A stretch of 64,000 nt of DNA from assembly GCA_029262895.1 (NCBI GenBank), contig JAJCYM010000093.1, positions 1 through 64,000 of the forward strand. Reading direction: 5' to 3'. The stretch comes from Roseivirga sp. Its GTDB lineage: Bacteria > Bacteroidota > Bacteroidia > Cytophagales > Cyclobacteriaceae. Positions 45,555 through 53,313 of the stretch are shown in pieces. Under the pieces are notes generated by a model. The model had not been told where the DNA came from. It was given only the letters and a program-made list of their open reading frames with translations, and ran no database searches. How positions within the stretch are numbered: position 1 is the first letter of the stretch; each line of letters starts with the position of its first letter. A program made the position numbers and the translations under genes.

Positions 45555-48464
45555 ATGGATTTGGTGAAACTCAAAAAGTCGCTCAGCGGTGAATTTTATA
45601 CCGATAATACCACTCGCAGACTTTACGCAACTGATGCTTCAGCCTATAGAGAAATGCCTTTGGCCGTAGCCATTCCGAGAAACGATGAGGATCTAGTCAA
45701 ACTAGTCAACTTCGCTCGTGAGAATCAAACCTCCATAATTCCCAGAACTGCAGGAACCTCCCTGGCCGGTCAAGTAGTTGGAAATGGCATTATAGCCGAT
45801 GTTTCGAAGCACTTCAATGAGGTAATAGAAATCAATGCCGAAGAGCGTTATGCCTGGGTACAACCGGGCATTGTAAGAGACGACCTGAACAAGCACCTTC
45901 AACCCTATGGTTTGTTCTTTGCTCCCGAGACTTCCACAGCCAATAGAGCAATGATTGGAGGCATGATTGGAAACAATTCATGTGGCTCTAATTCAGTAGT
46001 TTATGGAAGCACAAGAGAACATTTACTTGAAGTAAATACAATCTTGGCTGATGGTTCGGAAGCTTGGTTTGGATCAGTAGATAGAGGGGCATTTTTAGAC
46101 AGATGCAACGGCCATTCAACCTCTGGAGAGCTTCACAGCAATGTCTATTTTGAAACTCGTGAAATGCTCGCTGATAAGGAACGCCAGGAGGAGATTAAAA
46201 GAGAGTTTCCCAAAGCCAATATCCCTCGAAGAAACACGGGCTATGCGTTGGATATGCTAATCAGGCATCAGCCATTTGACCCCGAGGGCACCGACTTTAA
46301 TTTCTGTAGCCTCATTGCAGGCTCGGAAGGTACCCTGGCCTTTGTCACCAAAGCCAAGATTCAGCTCACTCCCCTTCCGCAACCACATCGCAGATTGGTT
46401 TGTGTACATGCCCATAGCATTGACGAATCTCTTAAAGCCAATCTGGTGGCCTTGCCTTACAATCCATCGGCATGTGAGCTGATGGATCACTATATACTAG
46501 AAGCCACCAAAACCAATATTGAACAAAGCAAAAATCGTTTTTTTGTTGAGGGTGAGCCTCAAGCCCTGCTGGTAGTGGAGCTAATCAGAGATTCCGAAGA
46601 GGAAGTACAACTAGCTGCTGAAAACCTTATAAACTCGTTAATACAAGCCAATCTGGGATATGCCTTTCCCATAATCCAGGGGGAGGATATGAAAAAGGTC
46701 TGGAGCTTAAGAAAAGCGGGTTTAGGCCTGCTCTCCAATATTCCAGGCGATGCCAAGGCCGTGGCAGTAATAGAGGACACCGCAGTGGACGTACAAGACC
46801 TTCCAGCCTACATAGCGGAATTCAATGAGATTCTTGAAAGCCATGGACTTTATAGTGTTCACTATGCCCATGCCAGCACAGGTGAGCTCCATCTCAGACC
46901 TATTATCGACCTCAAGACATCAAAGGGTGTCAGGCAATTCAGAGTTATTGCTGAAGAAATTGCAAGTCTTGTTAAGAAGTACAAAGGTTCCTTGTCTGGC
47001 GAGCATGGTGACGGTCGACTTCGCGGTGAGTTTATTCCACAAATGATTGGTGAAAAGAACTATGAACTGGTTAAGAAAGTAAAGGAGGTCTGGGACCCGA
47101 ATAACATTTTCAATCCCGGTAAAATAGTGAATACTGTTCCTATGGACACTTTTTTGCGCTATGAGGAAGGACAGGCTACGCCCCAATTTGATACAGTTCT
47201 GGATTTTTCAAATTATGATGGAATCCTCAGGTCTGCTGAGCTTTGCAATGGTGCCGGTGAGTGCAGAAAAACGGAATTGACAGGCGGCACCATGTGCCCA
47301 AGTTACATGGCTACCCGCAATGAAATGGACAGCACCCGGGCTCGTGCCAATATCCTCAGAGAAGTCCTCACCAACTCTGAAGATGCTAACCCATTTGCCA
47401 ATGAGGAGATCAAGGAAGTGATGGACCTCTGCCTCTCCTGTAAAGGCTGCACGGCAGAGTGCTCATCTAATGTGGATGTAGCCAAGCTGAAAGCTGAATG
47501 GCAATACCAGTATTATCAAAGCAAGGGGGTTCCATTTCGTACGAAGGTCATTGCGAACTTTACCAAAGGCATGAAGTTAGCTAGCATTGCTCCCTGGGCT
47601 TATGACCTGACAAAAAATCTGGTCAAGCCAATTGCAGGCTTTGCCAAAAAACGAAGCATGCCAGAATTGGCTCGAGTCCCTTTAGAAAAGTGGTTAAACA
47701 AGCAATTCAAACCAACCACACAAAAAGGTAGAAAAGTCTACTTCTTCTGTGATGAATTCACCAATTACAATGACGCTGAAATTGGCAAGATTGCTGTTCA
47801 ACTTTTAGATAAACTCGGCTATGAGGTCATTTACATTCCTCATCAGGAAAGCGGCAGAACCTATTTGTCCAAAGGATTATTAAATGAGGCCAAAAAGCTC
47901 GCTAAGGCTAATGTGAGCCTATTTAACGAGTATATCACGACTGATACGCCACTCATTGGAATTGAGCCTTCTTCCCTACTCACTTTCAGAGATGAGTATC
48001 CTGATTTGTTAAGAAACGACCTTCAGGATAAAGCCAAGGCCTTAAGTGAAAATGTCCTTACCATTGAAGAGTTTCTCGCTCGAGAGATTGATGCCGGCCA
48101 TATCACCCCAGACCTTTTCTCCAATGAGGAAAGGTTGATCAAGGTCCATGGTCATTGCCACCAAAAGGCATTGTCCTCAATGGTGCCTAGCAAGAAAATG
48201 CTCTCACTTCCAAAGAACTATACGGTACATATGATCCCATCAGGCTGCTGCGGTATGGCCGGTTCCTTTGGCTATGAGAAAGAACATTATGACGTCTCCA
48301 TGAAGATCGGGGAATTGGTGCTCTTTCCGACTGTGCGTGAACAGGCGGATGATGTTATCATCGCAACCTCAGGCACCAGCTGCAGGCATCAGATCAAAGA
48401 TGGCACTTCTAAAGTTGCCAAACATCCTGTAGAGGTGCTTTGGGAGGCACTTTTTGAAAATTAA
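45555..48464 (+). CDS. ydiJ: FAD-binding and Fe-S-binding oxidoreductase, YdiJ type (D-2-hydroxyacid dehydrogenase family)
   Basis: 969 residues from ATG 45555; an upstream TTG in frame (45414) would add 47 residues that do not resemble the family. Order: FAD_binding_4 domain about 35-175 (PRTAGTSLAGQVVG; GGMIGNNSCGSNS), FAD-oxidase C-terminal domain to about 530 with GEHGDGR at 482-488, then an Fe-S part with C564, C570, C581 and the cluster C626-x2-C629-x2-C632-x3-C636, and a C-terminal CCG domain with GCCG at 897-900. E. coli YdiJ, of similar length and layout, oxidises D-2-hydroxyglutarate; glycolate and D-lactate oxidases are relatives, so the exact substrate is uncertain. Probably peripheral to the inner membrane, passing electrons to quinone. 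Divergent from the amidohydrolase. Confidence 0.9.
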   Translation: MDLVKLKKSLSGEFYTDNTTRRLYATDASAYREMPLAVAIPRNDEDLVKLVNFARENQTSIIPRTAGTSLAGQVVGNGIIADVSKHFNEVIEINAEERYAWVQPGIVRDDLNKHLQPYGLFFAPETSTANRAMIGGMIGNNSCGSNSVVYGSTREHLLEVNTILADGSEAWFGSVDRGAFLDRCNGHSTSGELHSNVYFETREMLADKERQEEIKREFPKANIPRRNTGYALDMLIRHQPFDPEGTDFNFCSLIAGSEGTLAFVTKAKIQLTPLPQPHRRLVCVHAHSIDESLKANLVALPYNPSACELMDHYILEATKTNIEQSKNRFFVEGEPQALLVVELIRDSEEEVQLAAENLINSLIQANLGYAFPIIQGEDMKKVWSLRKAGLGLLSNIPGDAKAVAVIEDTAVDVQDLPAYIAEFNEILESHGLYSVHYAHASTGELHLRPIIDLKTSKGVRQFRVIAEEIASLVKKYKGSLSGEHGDGRLRGEFIPQMIGEKNYELVKKVKEVWDPNNIFNPGKIVNTVPMDTFLRYEEGQATPQFDTVLDFSNYDGILRSAELCNGAGECRKTELTGGTMCPSYMATRNEMDSTRARANILREVLTNSEDANPFANEEIKEVMDLCLSCKGCTAECSSNVDVAKLKAEWQYQYYQSKGVPFRTKVIANFTKGMKLASIAPWAYDLTKNLVKPIAGFAKKRSMPELARVPLEKWLNKQFKPTTQKGRKVYFFCDEFTNYNDAEIGKIAVQLLDKLGYEVIYIPHQESGRTYLSKGLLNEAKKLAKANVSLFNEYITTDTPLIGIEPSSLLTFRDEYPDLLRNDLQDKAKALSENVLTIEEFLAREIDAGHITPDLFSNEERLIKVHGHCHQKALSSMVPSKKMLSLPKNYTVHMIPSGCCGMAGSFGYEKEHYDVSMKIGELVLFPTVREQADDVIIATSGTSCRHQIKDGTSKVAKHPVEVLWEALFEN

Positions 48465-48482
48465 AAAAATATTCTCGAGATA

Positions 48483-49325
48483 TTATTCAATAACAAAGGT
48501 TTTCGATCTGCATTTTTCAATCATTACTTCACCTTGGGCAAATTTAATTTCCCGCCCGTCTACTTTATGAGACAATGTGTAATCGGAGCCAGTGGCTATT
48601 GACTCATTTCCATAATAGCATTGTGTCTGTCCCGGGATTAAGGTGATATCACGGTTTCTTAAGCTGACAATAACTTCTTTATCCGTAGAATTCATAAAGC
48701 AAATATCTCCAAACCCTTTTCCCACATTACATTTCGGATCTACAGTCCCAGGATCATTGTAGTGTTCATTTGAATTCAGAGGCCTGTTAAACCCTCTACT
48801 CTTATTCACAGCATTAAAATCTGGTGGCTTAATCCCCATAAGAGAATAAAGGTCGTCATTCAATTTAAAATATGCTTCTGTAGAACAGGTATAAGTTGCA
48901 GTTTCTGTATCCAACATGAACAGATTTAGCTCCACTTTGTCTTCAAAAATCCATATGGTACCAGAAATTATCAGGTCCAAGGCAGCCACCTTACCCAAGG
49001 CCTTTGCCGTATTTTTATCTATTAACCCTTCAGCATTCAAATCATTCTCCTTTAAGAGAAGATTCAAATTTTTCCTATCAATCACTTCCAAATCCCCTGT
49101 CTGAGACATATAAATTGGGAATTTCGATGTCATATACCGACCAAGTGAGTTCTCGAGCCCCGCATCATTGAAAAAGCCCCAAACACCAACCTTTTTATTA
49201 CCGGAACCCTCAATACACTTCGCTGACTCATTTACAAGTTCTCGTAGTTTCACGTTAAAATCGCTTTGAGCATGAGCACTTATTACGGCAGTTAAGATGA
49301 TTGAGGCAGTCAAAATTCTCTTCAT
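48483..49325 (-). CDS. Secreted CsgG/FlgO-like envelope protein
   Basis: 280 residues with a signal peptide (MKRILTASIILTAVISAHA, cleavage before Gln). Residues about 40-165 have the layout of CsgG/FlgO-like domains: a strand VGVWGF, an amphipathic helix ENSLGRYMTSKF, then LEVIDRKNLNLLLKEN, AKALGKVAALDLIISGTI and a paired strand. The remainder (from about 175) is not recognised. No lipobox. The start overlaps the stop of the next gene upstream by one base (TAATG on the coding strand), so the two are translationally coupled. Convergent with ydiJ, 18 bp between stops. The family assignment is moderate; the role is unknown. Confidence 0.75.
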   Translation of the reverse strand: MKRILTASIILTAVISAHAQSDFNVKLRELVNESAKCIEGSGNKKVGVWGFFNDAGLENSLGRYMTSKFPIYMSQTGDLEVIDRKNLNLLLKENDLNAEGLIDKNTAKALGKVAALDLIISGTIWIFEDKVELNLFMLDTETATYTCSTEAYFKLNDDLYSLMGIKPPDFNAVNKSRGFNRPLNSNEHYNDPGTVDPKCNVGKGFGDICFMNSTDKEVIVSLRNRDITLIPGQTQCYYGNESIATGSDYTLSHKVDGREIKFAQGEVMIEKCRSKTFVIE

Positions 49326-50152
49326 TATTTCTGTTTTATGAAAATGAAATTTTCAATTTGGTTAAGGGCATTTTGGTAAGCTTGGTCATTGTCAACTCCG
49401 ATTCCGTTGAAATCTTCATTGGACCTATAGATGGAGCGTTTTGTTTGCAAATCAACAATTTGAAGGTTAAGATTGATTGTACAGGTCATTCTACCAGAGC
49501 TCACAGAATTAGAATTCTTATACCCTATTCCATAAGTGGCAAAGGCGATATAGTCAAGATAATCCACAAGATTTTCTATAGTAGTATTTCTACTGGCTAC
49601 CCAACCATCTATCATTCTTGAGGTAAGACTCTCATTAAATGGGTTTTTGGGCTCATAATTTTCCGCAAGAAGAGAGCTTTCAATGGCTGCCTGAATATCA
49701 TCTTTTAATGAAGATGCGCTTGCTACTTTGGATGAGACTAAGAGTGAAAATTCTTTATATTCCGGATTGTTCTTTGGAAATCCATTTATGATATGGGTTA
49801 ATTTCTCATTCTTTTTCTCCTTTGTAACTGCGGCTGATTTGACCGGAGTCGATTCTGTTGTCTCTGAACTATTTTGCTTGTTAGAAGAGTCTATCTGGGG
49901 TTTGGCTTCGTTTGAGAGATTCGATGGATTGGAAGGGTACTTTGGGTTCTGTGTAGTTTCAATTTTGTCAATTACTTTGTCACCGTCCCTAAATAAGTCA
50001 ATGAAAGGCTCAGAAGTAGTCAAAAAAGCACCTATGGCAGTTAGTCCGGACAAGAATACTGTCATTTTTCCCCAAAATCCCATAAAGGCCTTCTTTCGGC
50101 TTTTGGCATTATTATTTTGAGAACCATTATCACTTTTGGTCATTGATGACAA
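49325..50152 (-). CDS. Membrane-anchored envelope protein of unknown function
   Basis: 275 residues. A basic N-terminus (KSRKKAF), a single hydrophobic helix about 28-46, then a linker of about 70 residues rich in Ser, Asn, Thr and Pro, and a compact C-terminal domain from about 115 (GFPKNNPEYKEFSLLVSSKV ... MIDGWVASRNTTIENLVDYL). The arrangement, with a strand pair ending in an amphipathic helix, recalls LPP20- or LpoB-like envelope domains, but no motif settles it. It is coupled to the CsgG-like gene by a one-base overlap, so the two probably work together in the periplasm. ATG 50152 chosen; Met4 is an alternative start. Confidence 0.75.
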   Translation of the reverse strand: MSSMTKSDNGSQNNNAKSRKKAFMGFWGKMTVFLSGLTAIGAFLTTSEPFIDLFRDGDKVIDKIETTQNPKYPSNPSNLSNEAKPQIDSSNKQNSSETTESTPVKSAAVTKEKKNEKLTHIINGFPKNNPEYKEFSLLVSSKVASASSLKDDIQAAIESSLLAENYEPKNPFNESLTSRMIDGWVASRNTTIENLVDYLDYIAFATYGIGYKNSNSVSSGRMTCTINLNLQIVDLQTKRSIYRSNEDFNGIGVDNDQAYQNALNQIENFIFIKQK

Positions 50153-50381
50153 TTAAAAGATTAATTATGCAACAATAAAATTCTCAGGTCAAAATCTTAT
50201 AAATAGTTTATTGATGGCACTTAACGACACCTAACGTTGCTATCAATCTCCTAAGTTGGTTCGGAATCTGCGATTGCAATGCAATTTTATCTCAACGACA
50301 GCGGCCCCGTAACTAGTTACCAACTTTCTCTCAACATTGATAGTCTCAATATCTCTATGGACCAAAAAAGGAACTCCTCAA

Positions 50382-50603
50382 ATGGACATTTCTTTTGTGA
50401 TTGAGCTGGATGGCTCAATGACGAGTTTTCAAGTTTATGACCACTATTTCTATACTGAATCAAACGAAAATTATTTTTCTCAATTAAGAGATTACGCGTT
50501 CAGAGTTGTAAAAGAGACTGAACACTGGAACCCTGGGCAGATTCAAGATAATTTTGTCAGAACGCGACAGGGAGTCAGAGTTTATTTCATCTCGAAGAAC
50601 TGA
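50382..50603 (+). pseudogene. Orphan TonB-C-terminal-like domain, probable gene remnant
   Basis: From ATG 50382 this reads 73 residues. Phrases such as DISFVIELDGSMTSFQVY and FRVVKETEHWNPGQIQDNFV follow the pattern of TonB C-terminal domains (Val-Phe-x-Val-x-x-Asp-Gly ... Val-x-x-x-x-x-Trp-x-Pro-Gly). No transmembrane anchor or proline-rich linker precedes it; the frame is open upstream only to a TAA near 50310. It is thus either a fragment of a lost energy-transducer gene or a tiny free protein. The rest of the 563-bp interval between 50153 and 50715 shows only a small hairpin. Confidence 0.45.
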
Positions 50604-50613
50604 CGGTTCGATA

Positions 50614-50632
50614 CAGCCGTTACTGACGGCTG
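50614..50632. repeat. Small perfect hairpin
   Basis: CAGCCGT and ACGGCTG form a 7-bp stem with a 5-base loop, 11 bp after the TonB-like remnant. No T-tract follows on either strand, so a terminator is doubtful. Confidence 0.35.
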
Positions 50633-50715
50633 CAACACCTGTACTAGAGAAAGAAAAAAAACTTCGAAGCTCTCAGAATTGGAAAATACTCTTTTCTAAG
50701 ACTAAGCCGCTAAGC

Positions 50716-51105
50716 CTAGAGTGAATTACAATTTCCATCCATAATCTCTATTTCGTTCCGAACCTCGGGCATTGATGGAAGAATCGCAGCGCATCTACCA
50801 CACGTTTCATCAATTGGTTGATCTACAATTCGAATTTGAAAGACAGCCCCTTTTTCAAAGTGCTCCTGATTTGCGTTGCATGGCAAGTTTGCAGAAAACA
50901 CACGTTCAAATGTTGTTCCATCACCATCCGTCCAATTAGTTTTGTCTACACCAGTAAAACTCGCGTCAACAATCTGTAGTATTGCATTTCCACACATCTG
51001 ATCAATAAGTTTCACTTCAAAGCAATCAGTGGAATCTACGATCAATTCGTCATCACAGGAAATCAACAGAATAGATGTGAAAAGGAGAAAGAATATTTTT
51101 TTCAT
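50716..51105 (-). CDS. Small Cys-rich lipoprotein of unknown function
   Basis: 129 residues from ATG 51105. Signal peptide with lipobox LLISC (Cys17). The mature part contains seven more Cys (in STDCFEV, QMCGN, NLPCNA, ETCGRC and DGNCNS), enough for disulphide bonding outside the cytoplasm. No recognised domain. The start is 9 bp after an inverted repeat and 77 bp downstream of the neighbouring TPR lipoprotein gene in the same orientation, so the two may share a transcript. Confidence 0.8.
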   Translation of the reverse strand: MKKIFFLLFTSILLISCDDELIVDSTDCFEVKLIDQMCGNAILQIVDASFTGVDKTNWTDGDGTTFERVFSANLPCNANQEHFEKGAVFQIRIVDQPIDETCGRCAAILPSMPEVRNEIEIMDGNCNSL

Positions 51106-51113
51106 AATCGATG

Positions 51114-51141
51114 TTTAGTGTCTAATCTACTAGACACTAAA
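51114..51141. promoter_or_regulatory. Perfect 11-bp inverted repeat ahead of the small lipoprotein gene
   Basis: TTTAGTGTCTA (51114-51124) and TAGACACTAAA (51131-51141) are exact inverted copies with a 6-base spacer, ending 9 bp before the start codon at 51105. It could be an operator, a leader hairpin that masks the start, or a weak terminator of the gene upstream. Absence of a T-run makes a classical terminator unlikely. Confidence 0.5.
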
Positions 51142-51182
51142 ACTTAGAATATGGTTGGCCCCTACTTCAGAATAGAAAAATA

Positions 51183-53084
51183 TCAGTTCGCCATAGGGTC
51201 TAATGATCTTACAGCTGCCCTTACCTGCTGATCAGTGAGTAGATCTAATTGAGGAAGTGTGGGTCTGGAGAGATCAAATCCGGTAATCTCACTTTTATTC
51301 TTGTTCATCCACTCCACAAGTCCTTTGACTAGCATTAAATTGGCATCTCCGTGCGCAGTCCCATTACCGAAATTCCCTGACATAATCGTGCCGAGAAAAA
51401 ACAATGGTTTATAGGAAAAATAGATTTCAGACAGTTTCGCGGTGTATTCCAGTTGCTTTGACGTTTTAGAAAACCCGTACTTCATATCAATTGAATGCCG
51501 CCCTTCGTGCGCGTAGATTTTTGAATCTTGCGCAATTCTCTCCATGAGGTTGATAAATTCAAACCTCAGTTCGTCTTTTCCAATACCGGTGCTTCGAAGA
51601 GAATCTAAGAACTCACTTGTCTCACCAACCAGAATCCGCATTTTCAATCCAGGCAAAAAGGCATGTGGGTTTTGAGTTGCCATATCGTCTTCGAGCTTAG
51701 AAAGGCGTTCAATATTGTTCAAGACCCCTTGATTTTGAGCTGGATCAGTCAGCATTGACCATAGCTCTGTTACCATCCCGTTGAGCCCAGCTCTTATCAT
51801 CAAAAAAGATCCATCATTGGTGGCCCACCCCCCTACCTGACTTTCTCCGTCAGTCGCCCAACCCTGGTAGCCATTAGAGATAACATGATCAACCGAACTA
51901 AACCTGAACTCAGCACTCTGACCATGTTGATTGATTGTTCTTCTGTCTTGTAGTATAAAATGACCCATGTACAGGCCATAGTGCCCATTGATAGTATCAA
52001 ATCTGGTGAGATTTTTAAATCTCTCCCGAATTGTCTCATCAAATAGTTGCTGCGAAAACTCAGGTTTCGGTCCTTGCCATTTTAAGCTTTCCCAAAGGGC
52101 TTGACAGGCTTTTTGGTATTGAGCAGTATAGGCATATATCGCGACCTTTCCGATCGTTGTTTCCTGGTAAAAGTCCTTGGTTGCTTTGTCAACCTGCTTC
52201 AAAAAACTGTGATAATCTACAATTTCATTAATTCGCGCATCGGAATGAGCGGCCTTTCCAAACTCCTTTATTTTCAGCATTGAGGCGTATTCAAAGAACC
52301 CTGATTCTGCAAGACCCTTGATAATTATTTCAACTGCCCTTCGCTGATTTGTTCTGGTCTCATAATCCCTCAAAGCTTTTTGGAATTCTCCTACAGACTT
52401 CATCAAACTTGGGTGAACCTCATCTATATTCCTTAATTTGAAAAACAACATCCAGGCTTTGAAGGCCTCCTGCCCTTTCTGAAACAGCAACGAATAACCC
52501 AGGTATAGTTTTGCTAACTCAAGGTCAGCGGGATTTCGATTGTGTAGTGCCCGCAATTGTTCATGCGCACCGTTCATTTCCGCAATCTGGCTGGCCGACT
52601 CTTTTGCACCATCAACGATTCCCGCTTTCGACCTTGCAAATACATGCGAGCCATAGGCCATCAACGCCTTGTAACTTTCCGTTTCAGACGTATTTAGTTG
52701 CATGGCCTTGCCTGACCAAGTGATGGCCTCCTCAAATTTTCTTTCGCTGGCTAGGACTCGAGCCTTTAAGATGTAGGTGGAGCTCTTCTCAAAATCGATT
52801 TCTTCAAGTTGAGCAAGCGTTTTATAGGCTTTCTCCAGCCTCCCATAAAGCATCCAATCCATTTTTGCGATAAACCTACCAGCTAAAGCTCGGTCCGCTA
52901 ACGTTTGGTTTTCATCTGCCCAGACAGTATTGAAAATTGCATATGCCTCTTTATGTTCCATGCTGCTATAGAAACCTTGTGCCTTTGCCAATGAGCCATC
53001 AGAGACAGCTTCTTCGGTTTGTCCAAAGGAGGAACAGGAGATAATAATAACCGAAATTAGAAGAAAGGAAATTGTGCGTATCAT
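51183..53084 (-). CDS. TPR lipoprotein with HEGRH (HExxH) motif, copy 1
   Basis: 633 residues. Lipobox IIISC (Cys17). The N-terminal half (about 30-250) is helical and TPR-like: pairs such as EAYAIFNTVWADENQ, KAYKTLAQLEEIDFEKS and KFEEAITWSGKAMQLN. The C-terminal part holds HEGRH at 526-530 in YAHEGRHSID, with Glu546 and Glu553 downstream (LEYTAKLSEI) as candidate third zinc ligands, and ends RSLDPMAN. This spacing would suit a gluzincin-type metallopeptidase, but I do not recognise the family and activity is not shown. Paralogue of the next gene upstream, 229 bp away, which contains no credible gene. Confidence 0.8.
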   Translation of the reverse strand: MIRTISFLLISVIIISCSSFGQTEEAVSDGSLAKAQGFYSSMEHKEAYAIFNTVWADENQTLADRALAGRFIAKMDWMLYGRLEKAYKTLAQLEEIDFEKSSTYILKARVLASERKFEEAITWSGKAMQLNTSETESYKALMAYGSHVFARSKAGIVDGAKESASQIAEMNGAHEQLRALHNRNPADLELAKLYLGYSLLFQKGQEAFKAWMLFFKLRNIDEVHPSLMKSVGEFQKALRDYETRTNQRRAVEIIIKGLAESGFFEYASMLKIKEFGKAAHSDARINEIVDYHSFLKQVDKATKDFYQETTIGKVAIYAYTAQYQKACQALWESLKWQGPKPEFSQQLFDETIRERFKNLTRFDTINGHYGLYMGHFILQDRRTINQHGQSAEFRFSSVDHVISNGYQGWATDGESQVGGWATNDGSFLMIRAGLNGMVTELWSMLTDPAQNQGVLNNIERLSKLEDDMATQNPHAFLPGLKMRILVGETSEFLDSLRSTGIGKDELRFEFINLMERIAQDSKIYAHEGRHSIDMKYGFSKTSKQLEYTAKLSEIYFSYKPLFFLGTIMSGNFGNGTAHGDANLMLVKGLVEWMNKNKSEITGFDLSRPTLPQLDLLTDQQVRAAVRSLDPMAN

Positions 53085-53313
53085 ATCGAGATTTTAATTA
53101 ATTAAGCTTTAAGCTGTTTTTCAAAAGACGATTCTCTCAAAAACATGACGCACACCAAGCCCTGAAAAAATTGTTTAGATTTTATGAAGAAAAAGGCGAT
53201 TTGACTGAGCTGAGAAGGTTCATCCCTAAATAAAACTGATCTATCCCTTTTGCTGGATTCTCGGAACCTTATGAGGCTATGTGCACAGCCATCCAAACTG
53301 TGGCACTCATTCG

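Noticed and set aside
48465-48482. CTCGAG-centred dyad between the convergent ydiJ and CsgG-like genes as a terminator
   Set aside because: The arms are imperfect and very AT-rich; the evidence is too weak to call a site.
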